DNA of 64,000 nucleotides from Alcaligenaceae bacterium (GCA_013416395.1 JACCEP010000003.1:576059-640058), one strand, 5' to 3'. Shown: positions 9,229 through 19,451, counted from the stretch's first letter. Program-made: numbers and translations. Notes: generated by a model not told the origin, from the letters alone.

Positions 9229-9540
9229 GAAAGTGATTGCAACGTCATGCCGCGTTAGACCACGGCCTGGGTACAGCGTTATTGCTTCCCGAATTCGGGT
9301 CGTGCAGCACCGCTGCTTCACGACGCTTTCACGCCCTCTTCTCGACCTCTGCACGACCTACGTCGGGTTTATGTCCATACCCATAATTACACCGTCTTAA
9401 AATTTGTACGGTTTGCAGGCCCCCCATCATCAATAGTGGGCCTGCTCTATATATGTTTACGCTAAGTCAGTATTCGTCGCGCAGCAAAAATCTGCGCTTA
9501 TTTATCCGGCTTTAAAACCGGCTTCTCCCGGAGTTTACAC
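9229..9540. other. gene-free stretch between S9 peptidase and GST
   Basis: No supportable reading frame. It holds a perfect 12-bp palindrome CCCGAATTCGGG (9288-9299) and, just before the GST gene, a short stem CCGGCTTTAAAACCGG followed by a CGGAG ribosome site. No clear terminator is seen for the peptidase gene. Confidence 0.5.
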
Positions 9541-10146
9541 ATGAAGCTTTACTACCTGCCTGGTGCCTGCCCTCTGGCGTCGCACATTACCCTTGAGTGG
9601 ATAGGTAAACCATACGAGGCCATTAAAGTGGGTCGCGACGAAATTAAACAAGCTGAGTACCTGGCGAAAAACCCCATGGGGTCGGTGCCTGTGCTCGAAG
9701 ATGGCGATTTCACACTAACCCAGAGTGCCGCGATTCTTGAGTACCTGGCCGAGCTTAACCCCGAGGCAGGCCTCATGCCAGACAACATCCATGACCGCGC
9801 TGAAGTACGACGTTGGCTGGGCCTGTGCAATTCTGACATTCATCGCACGTTTACCAATATTTTTGGCGCAGCCGCATTGGTGTCTGACGAGGCCAGCCAG
9901 GAAGAGCTCTATAAAAACTCAGCCATTAAACTGACGCATATTTTCGAGATTATTGAAAAGCAACTGGAAGGCAACGTATGGATAGCGGGTGCCAGATCCA
10001 TTGTTGACCCTTATCTGTACACGCTATTGCGTTGGGCCAAGGCCAAGGGCGTAAATGTAGGCAGCAAAAACCTTGAGGCCTTTTACACGCGCATGGAAGC
10101 TGACCCCGGCGTCCAGGCAGCCTTGACAGCACAAGGTCTGAGCTAA
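9541..10146 (+). CDS. glutathione S-transferase, beta class
   Basis: Conjugates or reduces substrates with glutathione in the cytoplasm. The 201-aa protein has the bacterial beta-class start MKLYYLPGACPLASH, where Cys10 is the mixed-disulfide cysteine of this class. The thioredoxin-like N-terminal domain contains NPMGSVPVLEDG and LTQSAAILEYLAE (cis-Pro and glutathione gamma-glutamyl contacts), followed by an all-helical C-terminal domain. The ATG is preceded by CGGAG. It stands alone, and the physiological substrate cannot be inferred from its neighbours. Confidence 0.92.
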   Translation: MKLYYLPGACPLASHITLEWIGKPYEAIKVGRDEIKQAEYLAKNPMGSVPVLEDGDFTLTQSAAILEYLAELNPEAGLMPDNIHDRAEVRRWLGLCNSDIHRTFTNIFGAAALVSDEASQEELYKNSAIKLTHIFEIIEKQLEGNVWIAGARSIVDPYLYTLLRWAKAKGVNVGSKNLEAFYTRMEADPGVQAALTAQGLS

Positions 10147-10408
10147 GAAAACTTGGGGGAGAGGCCAGGCTTCCGCGTTCATGAACGGATAACACAGCTC
10201 AACCCTGCATGGTTCTGGCAACCGAGCTGAAATAGCTGAGATACAAGGGTTGCCATAAGGCAATGTAACGAGTCTTTGGCACGACCGACGTCGTGCTCAC
10301 GCTATGTGTTCGAAACAGCCAGGTTTTGCGTGCAATGCATAAAGCCAAGACAGCACGGCGGCAAGCTTACACCCCGCCGCCCTAGACCTATGCTGTAAGC
10401 GCTACGGC
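10147..10408. other. non-coding spacer with inverted repeats
   Basis: There is no gene between the GST and livF 3' ends. A 7-bp perfect hairpin GCACGAC/GTCGTGC lies at 10279-10296, and a GGCGG/CCGCC stem ends near 10383; the latter could close the liv transcript on the minus strand, although no T-run is present. Confidence 0.5.
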
Positions 10409-11110
10409 CTACGCGCCAAGATACGCCTTGCGCACCTCATCGTTGACCAGCAGATTGGCACCCGTATCGGCCAGCACCACCCGTCCGGTTTCGAGCACAT
10501 AACCGCGATCTGCCACCTGAAGCGCCTTATTGGCGTTTTGCTCCACCAGAAAAACCGTCACACCTTCTTCGCGAATGGTACGGATAATGTCGAAAATTTG
10601 CGCAATAATCAGCGGAGCCAGACCCAGCGTAGGCTCATCGAGCAACAACAGGTCAGGCTTGGTCATTAGCGCCCGACCTATCGCCAGCATCTGCTGTTCG
10701 CCACCCGACATCGTGCCGGCGCGTTGATTGGCACGTTCGCGCAAGCGCGGAAATAGCTCATAAACATGCTCCAACCCAGCTTCGATCTCTCGTGATTTCA
10801 GAAAAAACCCACCCATTTTGAGATTTTCCGACACCGTCAGATCAGGGAAAACACGCCGCCCCTCGGGTGAAATGGCAATACCTCGCCGCATAATCGTGTG
10901 CGTGTCACTCTGGGTAATATCGTCGCCCTTAAACGTTATCGTGCCCCGGCTTGCCCTTGGCGAGCCGCACACAGTCATGAGCAAGGTTGTCTTGCCTGCA
11001 CCGTTGGCCCCGATCAGCGTAACAATTTCGCCTTTATTAACTTCAACCGACACGTCATTCAAAGCCTGAATGGCGCCATAGAAAGTATCGATATTTTCAA
11101 GCTTGAGCAC
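10409..11110 (-). CDS. livF: branched-chain amino-acid ABC transporter, ATP-binding protein LivF
   Basis: One of two ATPases of the high-affinity Leu/Ile/Val importer, on the cytoplasmic face of the membrane. It has 233 aa, with Walker A GANGAGKTT near residues 34-42, signature SGGEQQM near 138, Walker B LLLLDEPTLGL, and the D-loop and H-loop region of short LivF-type subunits. The start is GTG at 11110, directly after the livG stop codon, so the two are translationally coupled. It is the last gene of livHMGF. Confidence 0.94.
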   Translation of the reverse strand: MLKLENIDTFYGAIQALNDVSVEVNKGEIVTLIGANGAGKTTLLMTVCGSPRASRGTITFKGDDITQSDTHTIMRRGIAISPEGRRVFPDLTVSENLKMGGFFLKSREIEAGLEHVYELFPRLRERANQRAGTMSGGEQQMLAIGRALMTKPDLLLLDEPTLGLAPLIIAQIFDIIRTIREEGVTVFLVEQNANKALQVADRGYVLETGRVVLADTGANLLVNDEVRKAYLGA

Positions 11111-11878
11111 TTATTCTTCCCCCAGATAGGCTTTGATGACACGGGGGTCGGCCCGCACAACTTCAGGCAGGTCGGTGGTAATGGGCTTGCCGTGTTCCAT
11201 GACCAGAATGCGGTCGGATATGCCCATGACCAGACTCATGTCATGCTCGATAAGCAGCACCGCAACGCCGAACTCGCGTCGCAACTGATCGATCAATGAT
11301 GAAAGATCGCGCTTTTCTTGGGGGTTTAAGCCGGCAGCCGGTTCATCAAGCATGAGCAGGCGTGGCTTGGTGATCATGCAGCGTGCGATCTCGAGGCGAC
11401 GCTGGTGCCCGTAAGCAAGGTTTCCTGCTTCTCGGTTGGCATACTCGCGTATGTTCATAAAATCGAGCCAGCGCCCGGCATTTTCAAGCGCCTCGTCTTC
11501 AGAGCGGCGATACCCGCGCGTCTTCAGCAGACCCCGGAGCAGACTGGTCTCAATATGGGTGTGCTGAGCCACCAGCAGGTTTTCAAGTACCGTCAGATTC
11601 TTGAATAGCCGCACGTTCTGAAACGTACGCACCAACCCCTGCTGCGCCACCTTATGGCTGGGCATGCCCGTGATGCGTTTGCCATCCATGATAATGTCAC
11701 CGCTCGTGGGTTTGTAAAACCCACCCACGCAGTTAAACACGGTGGTTTTGCCTGCCCCGTTGGGGCCGATAATGGCGAAAACCTCATCGCGCCTTACGTC
11801 AAATGCGACCTGGTCCACGGCCAGAAGGCCGCCAAACCGCATGGTCAGCTGTGAAACCTCAAGAAGTACATCGCTCAT
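11111..11878 (-). CDS. livG: branched-chain amino-acid ABC transporter, ATP-binding protein LivG
   Basis: Second ATPase of the Liv importer, 255 aa from the ATG at 11878. That ATG overlaps the livM stop in an ATGA arrangement; an upstream in-frame start would run into livM and is not preferred. Walker [13 protein letters not shown] and Walker [14 protein letters not shown] are present, with a degenerate signature [14 protein letters not shown] (YGHQR in place of SGGQ), which is normal for LivG. It pairs with LivF beneath the LivH/LivM membrane channel. Confidence 0.94.
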   Translation of the reverse strand: MSDVLLEVSQLTMRFGGLLAVDQVAFDVRRDEVFAIIGPNGAGKTTVFNCVGGFYKPTSGDIIMDGKRITGMPSHKVAQQGLVRTFQNVRLFKNLTVLENLLVAQHTHIETSLLRGLLKTRGYRRSEDEALENAGRWLDFMNIREYANREAGNLAYGHQRRLEIARCMITKPRLLMLDEPAAGLNPQEKRDLSSLIDQLRREFGVAVLLIEHDMSLVMGISDRILVMEHGKPITTDLPEVVRADPRVIKAYLGEE

Positions 11879-13104
11879 GCCTTGAGCTCCACATGTGGAC
11901 GTTTGACAGGAAGCAGCCCCTGCGGACGCCACATCATCATCAACACCATCACCAAACCAAAAATAAGCATCCGGTACTCGGCAAATTCTCGCGCGATCTC
12001 TGGCACAACCGTAAGCACGATGGCCGCCAGAATGACGCCAACCTGTGACCCCATACCCCCCAGCACCACAATGGCGAGAATCAGGGCAGACTCAATAAAG
12101 GTAAACGACTCGGGGTTGACCAGGCCTTGCCGGGCAGCAAAAAACGCCCCACCAAAACCGGCAAACATGGCGCCCATGGTAAAGGCCGACAATTTGATGC
12201 GTGTAGGATTTAACCCCAAAGAGCGGCACGCGATCTCGTCTTCACGCAAGGCTTCCCACGCACGGCCTATGGGCATGCGTATGACCCGGTTAGACACAAA
12301 CAGCGTTATGAGTGCCAGCGCAAGCGCCATGAGGTACAGAAACACAATGACATCCTGCGTACTGTAATTCCAGCCCACCAGCTCGTGGAAAGTGGTCACG
12401 CCTTCAGGCGCACGACGCAGCATGGGATAGCCAAATACCGATGGTTTGGGTATGCCCGAAATACCATCGGGGCCACCCGTCAGTGAGTACAGGTTGATCA
12501 GCAACAGGCGAATGATTTCGCCAAAGCCCAGCGTGACGATCGCAAGATAGTCGCCGCGCAACCGAAGTACGGGAAAGCCAAGCAAAAACCCAAACAGTGC
12601 CGACATGGCACCCGCCAATGGCAAGGCTTGCCAGAACCCCCAACCCGCCCAGTGATAAAGCAAGGCGTAGGTATAAGCGCCTACCGCGTAAAAGCCCACA
12701 AAGCCCAGATCCAGTAGCCCGGCAAAGCCCACAACAATGTTAAGCCCCAGGCCCAACATAACGTAAATGAGCACCAGTGTTGCAATATCGACTTGAGCGC
12801 GGCCCGTAAAAAACGGCCAGATCAACGCGATGGCAATTAGCAGAAAAATAAGACCGCGCCGCACGGGTTCTGACATAGCCGGCAATTGGCGTCGAGTTTT
12901 TGTGCCGCCCAGCAAACGACCCAACGCGGGCCTGACCAGCAGCTGGAACACAAAGACAATGGCCATGCCCCACAGCACGTAACCCCATTCGGTCTCAAGG
13001 GCAGTTTCCATGCCCACACGCACGATTTGTACGCCAAATATGGGCGCAATAATGACTCCAGCCATTACGGCCGCAAACAGCGCATTCTTGATGTGGCTAC
13101 CCAT
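11875..13104 (-). CDS. livM: branched-chain amino-acid ABC transporter, permease LivM
   Basis: Inner-membrane permease of 409 aa. The first about 100 residues hold two hydrophobic segments and a polar linker, as in long LivM proteins. The conserved permease core from about residue 110 contains [21 protein letters not shown] and the EAA-like loop [21 protein letters not shown]. Its start overlaps the livH stop by one base (TAATG), and its stop overlaps the livG start, so the operon is tightly coupled. Confidence 0.94.
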   Translation of the reverse strand: MGSHIKNALFAAVMAGVIIAPIFGVQIVRVGMETALETEWGYVLWGMAIVFVFQLLVRPALGRLLGGTKTRRQLPAMSEPVRRGLIFLLIAIALIWPFFTGRAQVDIATLVLIYVMLGLGLNIVVGFAGLLDLGFVGFYAVGAYTYALLYHWAGWGFWQALPLAGAMSALFGFLLGFPVLRLRGDYLAIVTLGFGEIIRLLLINLYSLTGGPDGISGIPKPSVFGYPMLRRAPEGVTTFHELVGWNYSTQDVIVFLYLMALALALITLFVSNRVIRMPIGRAWEALREDEIACRSLGLNPTRIKLSAFTMGAMFAGFGGAFFAARQGLVNPESFTFIESALILAIVVLGGMGSQVGVILAAIVLTVVPEIAREFAEYRMLIFGLVMVLMMMWRPQGLLPVKRPHVELKA

Positions 13105-14030
13105 TACACTTTTTCCACTTCGGGTTTACCAAGCAGGCCGGAAGGCCTGAAGAGCAAAATCAGAACCAGCAGGCCAAACGCAACAATATCTTTGTACTGA
13201 GACGAGATATACGCCGCCGCAAACGTCTCGGCCAGACCCAGCAATACGCCACCCAGCATGGCACCAGGGATGCTGCCTATGCCGCCAAGCACCGCTGCCG
13301 TAAACGCCTTGATCCCGGCCAGAAACCCGATAAAGGGGTTGAGCTTGCCAATGGCCAGGGCGATCAGCACACCACCGACGGCGGCCAGCATCGCGCCGAT
13401 CACAAAGGTGAAGGAAATAATCTTGTTGGTGTCTATGCCCAGCAAGTTTGCCATGCGCAAATCTTGCGAGCAGGCGCGCGAGGCGCGGCCAATTCGCGAA
13501 TACTTGATGAACAGCGACAACGCAATCATAAGCAGTACGGTAACTACAATAATCATGATGCGTGAATAAGGCGCTGTCACTTCAAAGTCTGTTCCAAGTG
13601 TGAACTGCACCGAGCCGGTTACTAGTGCAGGCACCGCCATATCTCGCGCACCCTGGCCAATAGCTACCCAGTTCTGCAAAAATATGGACATCCCAATAGC
13701 CGAAATCAGAGGCACCAGCCGCGGGCCACCGCGCAGCGGCGCATAGGCTACCTTTTCGATGGCATACCCATAAGCCGACGTGACCGCCACAGCAACAACC
13801 AGCATGGCTAATATGATCAATGGCAGCGGCAGCCCGCTGTTAACGCCAATGGCCGACAGCGTAACCAGGCCGACGTAGGCGCCGATCATGTACACCTCGC
13901 CATGTGCAAAGTTAATCATGCCGACGATGCCGTACACCATGGTGTAACCAATGGCGATTAATGCATAAATGGCACCCAGCGACAGCCCGTTGAAGAACTG
14001 TTGGGTTAATTCAGGGATAAGTTCAGACAT
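13104..14030 (-). CDS. livH: branched-chain amino-acid ABC transporter, permease LivH
   Basis: Inner-membrane permease of 308 aa with about eight hydrophobic segments. It carries the LivH signature [20 protein letters not shown] followed by [15 protein letters not shown] near the N-terminus and the EAA-like loop [20 protein letters not shown] near residue 200. It is the first permease gene after livJ; a hairpin in the 105-bp livJ-livH gap probably lowers expression of the membrane and ATPase genes relative to the binding protein. Confidence 0.95.
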   Translation of the reverse strand: MSELIPELTQQFFNGLSLGAIYALIAIGYTMVYGIVGMINFAHGEVYMIGAYVGLVTLSAIGVNSGLPLPLIILAMLVVAVAVTSAYGYAIEKVAYAPLRGGPRLVPLISAIGMSIFLQNWVAIGQGARDMAVPALVTGSVQFTLGTDFEVTAPYSRIMIIVVTVLLMIALSLFIKYSRIGRASRACSQDLRMANLLGIDTNKIISFTFVIGAMLAAVGGVLIALAIGKLNPFIGFLAGIKAFTAAVLGGIGSIPGAMLGGVLLGLAETFAAAYISSQYKDIVAFGLLVLILLFRPSGLLGKPEVEKV

Positions 14031-14092
14031 ATATCGGAGATTCCGGAAGTCGGCCTGGCGGTAATGCAGGCTGACGTGCCCATTTAAAACAT

Positions 14093-14123
14093 AAACACCG
14101 GCCAGGCGCGCCAGCCGGTGTTT
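14093..14123 (-). terminator. intercistronic hairpin after livJ (attenuating terminator)
   Basis: A 10-bp perfect stem AAACACCGGC/GCCGGTGTTT (14093-14102 and 14114-14123) with an 11-nt loop is followed on the minus strand by a T-rich tract. It is located between livJ and livH, where partial termination is common in binding-protein-first operons. Confidence 0.65.
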
Positions 14124-14135
14124 GCAGGCTTGTAC

Positions 14136-15257
14136 TTACTTGCCAAGCTGCTCCAGATTGCCTTGGCCGTCCCATTTGTACACGGCAAATTCAAACTGTT
14201 TCAGGTCGCCCTTCTCGTCGTACTCGACCTTGCCAATGGCGGTATCAAACGCATGGCTGTGCATGTAGTCGGCAACTTTTTCGGGGTCGGCGCCCACGGC
14301 ATTGATACTGTCAGCCAGTATCTGCATGGCCGCATAGGCAGTGAGCGTGAAGGCACCATCAGGGCTACGATTGAATTTCTTGAAGTTCGCAAGCACCTGC
14401 TCGTTGCCGGGAAGCTTGGTAAAGTCGGCAGGCAAGGTTACCAGCAGACCACCCACAGCCGGGCCGGCAATCGCCACCAAGTCTTTATTGGCAACCCCTT
14501 CTGGCCCCATGAACTGCGTGGCCATGCCCTGCTCACGTGCCTGGCGCAACAGCAGACCCAGCTCGGCGTGATAGCCGCCAAAATAGATCAAATCGGCGTT
14601 AAGCGACTTGAGCTTGGTGATGACGGCAGAGTAATCGCTGTCACCAACGTTAATACCTTCGAACAGGGCCACATTTGTGCCCGATTTTTTCAGACTGTCA
14701 CGTACCTGTGAGGCAACGCCCGACCCATATGTCTGTTTGTCATGCAAAATCGCAACAGTTTGAGGCTTGAGTTGCTTGACGATATAGTCAGCTGCAAAAG
14801 GCCCCTGCTGGTCATCACGCCCAATGGTGCGGAAAAAATAGTGTGGTTTGATGGTGTCAGTCACCAGCGGCGAGGTGGCTCCCGGAGTGATCGCCACAAT
14901 ACCTTCCTGCTCGTACACATTGACTGCCGGAACCGTCGTGCCGGAGCACGCATGGGCAATCGCAAACTTGGCCCCCGCGTTGATCACGCGGTTGGCAGCT
15001 GGCACGGCTTGTTTGGGTTCGCAGCCGTCGTCAATCAGTAGTGGCTCGATTTGCATGCCCTTGATGCCACCTGCCGCATTCATGGCGTCAATCGCGGTGA
15101 GTGCGCCTGCCTGAATCTGGTCGCCGTACTGCGTAGCCGGCCCCGTCATGGGTTGAGGAATGCCGATTTTAAGCGTTTCGGCTGCGCTGGCACCGCTGGC
15201 GAAAGCCATGGCACACAGTGCCACGACGAGGGGTGTTACTCGCTTGGTAAACATCAT
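14136..15257 (-). CDS. livJ: branched-chain amino-acid ABC transporter, periplasmic binding protein LivJ
   Basis: Solute-binding protein of 373 aa. It has a signal peptide of about 24 residues ending GASAA, then the type I periplasmic binding fold with LKIGIPQPMTGPATQYG and IDDGCEPKQ near the N-terminus and TPGATSPLVTD and FMGPEGVANKD further on. Two adjacent ATG codons (15257 and 15254) follow GAGG; the frame extends upstream but without a better start. It is first in livJHMGF. A second LivJ paralogue at 21613-22734 is clearly related, sharing for example GDSDYSAVITKLKS. Confidence 0.94.
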   Translation of the reverse strand: MMFTKRVTPLVVALCAMAFASGASAAETLKIGIPQPMTGPATQYGDQIQAGALTAIDAMNAAGGIKGMQIEPLLIDDGCEPKQAVPAANRVINAGAKFAIAHACSGTTVPAVNVYEQEGIVAITPGATSPLVTDTIKPHYFFRTIGRDDQQGPFAADYIVKQLKPQTVAILHDKQTYGSGVASQVRDSLKKSGTNVALFEGINVGDSDYSAVITKLKSLNADLIYFGGYHAELGLLLRQAREQGMATQFMGPEGVANKDLVAIAGPAVGGLLVTLPADFTKLPGNEQVLANFKKFNRSPDGAFTLTAYAAMQILADSINAVGADPEKVADYMHSHAFDTAIGKVEYDEKGDLKQFEFAVYKWDGQGNLEQLGK

Positions 15258-15496
15258 GATGACCTCAAGTCTCCTGTAGAGCCTGCCGTATTGCCAAGCC
15301 CGGATCGGGATTCGCATAAAGTACGGCAAGCCATTGTTATTAGCTTCCGCCATGTAACGGCATGCGTATTCTGACGATGCTTGAAACATGTGTCACTACG
15401 GATAAGCCCTTACGACGCCCCGCCACTCGTTGATTAAACACCCCTCGGCGAGATTATTTAGCCTATGACAGCACATACGCCCCGCTGCCAAGCCAC

Positions 15497-16072
15497 CTAT
15501 CGCGCCTCTTCTGCGCCCGGCAAGGCCGGACGTGCAAGATTCCACATCAAAGCCCTGAACGGCGCCAGCATGATCGCATTAATGACGAGTTTTACCGCCA
15601 GATCACCCGCCAACAACGAAACCCACGGCACGGCAGTGCCCGCAAACGCCACACTGAAAAAGACAAACGTATCAAGCGTGGCACCAGCGACACCACCCAG
15701 AAACGGCGCACGCCACCAGCGTTGATTGCGCAGCCGGTCAAACACATAAATGTCGGTAAGCTGTGCACACAGAAACGCCAGGCCGGACGCCAGAGCGATG
15801 CGTGGGGTGGCTAACCACACCGACACAACCAGCGCCACCAAAAACCCTATGTAGGCAACCCTGCGGGCTGCTGCAGCGCCAAAGCGCCGGTTTAGCAGGT
15901 CTGCCACCAGGAAGGCGATGGGATACGACAGCGCGCCCCAGGTCAGCCATCGATTAATGGGATACTGCACCAGGATATTGGAGCCGACGACAATGGCACA
16001 CATAGTCATGACAGCAAATAAAAGCTGCCATGGGCTCATTGAAACAAACGAAACAGTTGGCTGGCGACTCAT
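15497..16072 (-). CDS. VUT/YhhQ-family integral membrane transporter (queuosine precursor type)
   Basis: Membrane protein of 191 aa with about six hydrophobic segments. The pattern SYPIAFLVADLLNRRFG near residue 50 and LCAQLTDIYVFDRLRN near 100 is typical of the VUT_1/YhhQ family, whose E. coli member imports queuosine precursors (preQ0/preQ1). The ATG at 16072 gives family length; the open frame upstream reads into a probable structured leader and is not used. The proC gene lies upstream on the same strand. The substrate here is inferred from family only. Confidence 0.82.
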   Translation of the reverse strand: MSRQPTVSFVSMSPWQLLFAVMTMCAIVVGSNILVQYPINRWLTWGALSYPIAFLVADLLNRRFGAAAARRVAYIGFLVALVVSVWLATPRIALASGLAFLCAQLTDIYVFDRLRNQRWWRAPFLGGVAGATLDTFVFFSVAFAGTAVPWVSLLAGDLAVKLVINAIMLAPFRALMWNLARPALPGAEEAR

Positions 16073-16097
16073 AATATAAATATCAAAAATAGGTTTG

Positions 16098-16178
16098 GTG
16101 CCCGATAATCTGCCCAGGCACAAGCACTGCGTTTAGCAGTAACTTGGCCGACTTACTGCACAATGCCTACCCAGTGCT
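16098..16178 (-). promoter_or_regulatory. structured leader candidate upstream of the YhhQ-type transporter
   Basis: A nested inverted repeat: outer arms 16123-16129 and 16172-16178 (AGCACTG/CAGTGCT) enclose GCAGTAA/TTACTGC (16136-16142 and 16153-16159). A third short stem, GTGCC/GGCAC (16098-16102 and 16117-16121), is closer to the ATG at 16072. It could be a proC terminator or a regulatory leader. I do not see a match to the preQ1-I consensus, so no riboswitch name is given. Confidence 0.4.
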
Positions 16179-16246
16179 CAGAAAAACATGCCGCGGGGTT
16201 GGTAGCAAAATAAAGACCAGACCACACGATTATCGGTAACGAAAAA

Positions 16247-17077
16247 TCAGGAAAATTCGCGGGAAAGCGCAGCTGCACGATCACCTGCAGCACGCATGGC
16301 TTTACCCACCAGCTCTGCAAAGTCGCCGTTTTCAAACACTTGTAGTGCCGCCGCCGTGGTCCCACCTTTTGAGGTAACCCGCTCACGCAAAGTTGCCAGG
16401 CTTTCGTGCGAGAGCGCACCCAGTTCAGTGGCACCACGTACCGTGGCAAACGCCAGTGTGCGTGCCTGCTCGTGTGTAAGGCCTTGCTCAATGCCGCCGC
16501 GTATCAACGACTCAAGAAACAAAAACACATAGGCCGGCCCGCTGCCAGACAAGGCGGTTACCGCGTCAATCTGGGCATCAGTGTCGACCCATACAACTTC
16601 ACCCACGGCACCCAACATTTGTTGCGCAACCATGCGATCTTGTTCAGTTACCCCATCTAGCGCCATCAGACCGCTGGCACCACAGCCTATCAGCGCAGGG
16701 GTGTTGGGCATGCAACGCACAAGCCTGGTGAAAGCGGCCTGGCCCTCGCCGAGCCAACCGGCCAGCGTGTGAGCCGAAATGCCTGCAGCGATACTAATTA
16801 CCAGCGTATCAGGCTGCAAAAATGGCCGGCAAAGCATGACCACATCTTTAAGCACCTGCGGTTTGACGGCAAAAACCCATACCTTCCGCCCTGACAATTC
16901 TGAGCCGGGCGCTTCAGCCACCGAGACCCCCTGTCGCGCCCAGCGTTCGCGCGCCGACGCGTCGGGATCAATAATATGCACGTCGTGCGCACCACAGCGT
17001 TTGCCGATCAGGCCGGAAGCCAGAGCGCCAGCCATGTTGCCGCCGCCGATAAAAGCGAGAGAAAGTTCATTTGCCAT
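16247..17077 (-). CDS. proC: pyrroline-5-carboxylate reductase
   Basis: Last step of proline synthesis, reducing 1-pyrroline-5-carboxylate with NAD(P)H in the cytoplasm. It has 276 aa from the ATG at 17077, the usual length. Visible are the Rossmann loop FIGGGNMAGALASGL at about 9-23, RCMPNTPALIGCGASG in the middle, and the C-terminal helical domain with ALSGSGPAYVFLFLESL and VTSKGGTTAAAL. Upstream in-frame codons would reach into the ugp promoter region and are rejected. It is divergent from ugpB. Confidence 0.95.
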   Translation of the reverse strand: MANELSLAFIGGGNMAGALASGLIGKRCGAHDVHIIDPDASARERWARQGVSVAEAPGSELSGRKVWVFAVKPQVLKDVVMLCRPFLQPDTLVISIAAGISAHTLAGWLGEGQAAFTRLVRCMPNTPALIGCGASGLMALDGVTEQDRMVAQQMLGAVGEVVWVDTDAQIDAVTALSGSGPAYVFLFLESLIRGGIEQGLTHEQARTLAFATVRGATELGALSHESLATLRERVTSKGGTTAAALQVFENGDFAELVGKAMRAAGDRAAALSREFS

Positions 17078-17240
17078 AGCGCCACATTGTACGATTTTCT
17101 GGAAATTGCGGTTGTCTATAGGCATTGACGACCTCTCTCGGTTATCGTTACAGTCACGCCCGTGCAACAAACGGGTCATAAACTTCACACCAACCTGCCT
17201 GCAGCCTGCTGGGCAGGATAACTCTGGAGATAAATCAATT
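17078..17240. promoter_or_regulatory. divergent proC / ugpB promoter region
   Basis: This 163-bp spacer must hold both promoters. A stem CCTGCC...GGCAGG lies some 20 bp before the ugpB start, followed by CTGGAGA as its ribosome site. I looked for a pair of Pho-box half sites (CTGTCAT-like) and saw only weak fragments (GTTACAGTCAC), so phosphate control is not demonstrated. Confidence 0.45.
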
Positions 17241-18548
17241 ATGCGAGCAAAGTTATTTGCGCTGTCTCTTGCCGGCATTATTGCCAGCATGGGAAGCGCT
17301 CAAGCCGCCACCGACATCAATTTTTGGCATTCCATGGAAGGAGCCCTGGGCGACCGTGTCAAAGAACTGGTTGACGAGTTCAACAAAAGCCAGCCTGATT
17401 ACGTCATTAATGCGGTTTACAAAGGTTCTTATGGCGAGTCCATGAACGCCGGCATTGCTGCCTTCCGCGCGGGTAACGCACCTGATGTTCTGCAGGTTTT
17501 CGAGGTCGGTACTGCCACCATGATGTACGCCAAGGGCGCCATCAAGCCAGTGCAAGAAATGTCTGAAGAAGTTAAAGACCCCATCAACCCGGCCGACTTC
17601 ATCGGTGCGGTGGCGGCCTATTATTCTTCACCCGAAGGCAAGCTCATTTCCATGCCTTTCAACAGCTCGACCCCTGTTTTCTATTACAACAAAGACGCCT
17701 TCCAGAAGGCAGGCCTAGACCCTGAAAAGCCACCAAAAACCTGGACTGAAGTCGAAGCAGCCGGCAAAAAACTGCGCGCAGCCGGCCTTGAGTGCGGCTA
17801 CACCACATCGTGGCCCTCCTGGATCCAGCTTGAAACATTCGCAGCCTGGCACAACATCCCGTATGCGTCGCATGACAACGGCTTTGGCGGCCTGGACGCA
17901 CGCCTTGAGCTTGAGCAACCTCCCTTCCTCAAGCACATGACCTTCCTGGCCAACATGTCCAAAGAAGGTACGTTTACTTACGGCGGCCGCGGCGATGCAT
18001 CCAACGCCCTCTTTACCTCGGGCAAGTGCGGCATGTTCACGGGCTCCAGTGGCAACCGTGCCAATATCATCAAGACCGGCAAGTTCAAATTCGGCACATC
18101 AACACTGCCGTACTACGCCGATATTAAAGGCGCACCGCAAAACACCATTATCGGTGGTGCTTCACTGTGGGTGTTTGCCAAGAAATCGCCAGAAGTCTAT
18201 AAAGGCGTCACCAAGTTCTTCAAGTTTATTTCGAGCCCCGAAAAAGCGGCCGAATGGCACCAGAAGACAGGCTATGTACCCGTTACCAAGGCTGGCTACA
18301 AGCTGACGCAAGAATCTGGTTTTTATGATAAAAACCCGGGTGCCGATGTCGCTGTCAAAGAGCTTGACGTAACCACTACGTCAAACTCGCGCGGCATACG
18401 TCTAGGCTATTTGCCGCAAATCCGCGAAATCGAGGACGGCGAAATGGAAAACATTTTCGCAGGCAAAACCTCACCTGAAGACGGCCTGAAGAACATGGCC
18501 CGCCGCGGTAACGAACTTCTCGAGCGCTTCGAAAAAAGCGTCAAATAA
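17241..18548 (+). CDS. ugpB: sn-glycerol-3-phosphate ABC transporter, binding protein UgpB
   Basis: Periplasmic receptor for sn-glycerol-3-phosphate and glycerophosphodiesters, 435 aa. It has a signal peptide of about 22 residues (ends GSAQAA), then the family start TDINFWHSMEGALGDRV, the hinge motifs IAAFRAGNAPDVLQVFEVGTA and FNSSTPVFYYNKDAF, and GKCGMFTGSSGNRANI further on. The ATG at 17241 follows GGAG. It is first in the ugpBAEC operon; periplasmic glycerol-3-phosphate is a source of both carbon and phosphate. Confidence 0.95.
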   Translation: MRAKLFALSLAGIIASMGSAQAATDINFWHSMEGALGDRVKELVDEFNKSQPDYVINAVYKGSYGESMNAGIAAFRAGNAPDVLQVFEVGTATMMYAKGAIKPVQEMSEEVKDPINPADFIGAVAAYYSSPEGKLISMPFNSSTPVFYYNKDAFQKAGLDPEKPPKTWTEVEAAGKKLRAAGLECGYTTSWPSWIQLETFAAWHNIPYASHDNGFGGLDARLELEQPPFLKHMTFLANMSKEGTFTYGGRGDASNALFTSGKCGMFTGSSGNRANIIKTGKFKFGTSTLPYYADIKGAPQNTIIGGASLWVFAKKSPEVYKGVTKFFKFISSPEKAAEWHQKTGYVPVTKAGYKLTQESGFYDKNPGADVAVKELDVTTTSNSRGIRLGYLPQIREIEDGEMENIFAGKTSPEDGLKNMARRGNELLERFEKSVK

Positions 18549-18569
18549 ACCCTAGTATAAAATCGCCAC

Positions 18570-19451
18570 ATGGAAAAACGCGTCGTATTCAAGCACAAAA
18601 CACTCCCGTACCTGCTGTTGTTGCCACAGCTTGCCATTACGGTCGTGTTTTTCTTCCTGCCCGCCGGGCAGGCCATGTGGCAATCATTTCGCATTGAAGA
18701 CCCATTCGGTCTGTCATCGACCTTTGTGGGTCTTTCCAATTTTACCGAGCTCTTTAACAGCCAAGAGTACATGCAGTCGTTCAAGACAACGGCGGTGTTC
18801 TCGCTTCTGGTTGCCGTACTCGGTTTAAGTATTTCGCTATTGCTGGCTACCCTGGCCGACCGCGTCGTCAAGGCAGCAAACATTTATAAAACATTGCTCA
18901 TCTGGCCCTATGCTGTTGCTACTGCAGTGGCTGGTGTGCTGTGGTTGTTTCTTTTTTCGCCTTCGGTCGGGGTGCTTGCGGTGTACCTGAACGACCTCGG
19001 TATAGGCTGGAATCCCCGCCTCAATTCTGACCACGCCATGATTCTCGTCGTACTGGCGTCGGTCTGGAAGCAAATTTCGTATAACTTTCTGTTTTTTCTT
19101 GCCGGCCTGCAGTCCATTCCACGCTCGCTCATTGAAGCGGCTGCCATTGATGGCGCCAGCCCCATGCGGCGCTTCTGGACTATCGTCTTCCCGCTGTTGT
19201 CACCCACTACGTTCTTTTTGCTGGTCATCAATGTCATTTACGCGTTCTTCGACACGTTTGCCATTATTGACATCATGACGCAGGGCGGGCCGGGCGACAG
19301 CACCTCCATTCTTGTTTACAAGGTTTACAACGCTGGCTTCAAAGGGCTGGATATTGGGTCTTCGGCCGCACAGTCTGTCGTACTTATGCTGATCGTCGTG
19401 GCACTTACCGTCGTCCAGTTCCGCTTTATAGACCGTCGCGTCAATTACTGA
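18570..19451 (+). CDS. ugpA: sn-glycerol-3-phosphate ABC transporter, permease UgpA
   Basis: Inner-membrane permease of 293 aa with about six hydrophobic segments. The first follows residue 14 ([20 protein letters not shown]), and the EAA loop is [18 protein letters not shown] at about 187-204. It follows ugpB by 21 bp and precedes ugpE. It forms a heterodimer with UgpE and is energised by UgpC. Confidence 0.95.
   Translation: MEKRVVFKHKTLPYLLLLPQLAITVVFFFLPAGQAMWQSFRIEDPFGLSSTFVGLSNFTELFNSQEYMQSFKTTAVFSLLVAVLGLSISLLLATLADRVVKAANIYKTLLIWPYAVATAVAGVLWLFLFSPSVGVLAVYLNDLGIGWNPRLNSDHAMILVVLASVWKQISYNFLFFLAGLQSIPRSLIEAAAIDGASPMRRFWTIVFPLLSPTTFFLLVINVIYAFFDTFAIIDIMTQGGPGDSTSILVYKVYNAGFKGLDIGSSAAQSVVLMLIVVALTVVQFRFIDRRVNY

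Noticed and set aside
16073..16246. preQ1-I riboswitch before the YhhQ-like gene
   Set aside because: No AGAGGTTC...CCTCT-like aptamer with an A-rich tail is visible; only plain hairpins are seen.
17078..17240. Pho box before ugpB
   Set aside because: Only isolated weak half-sites; no pair of CTGTCAT-like repeats with 4-bp spacing.
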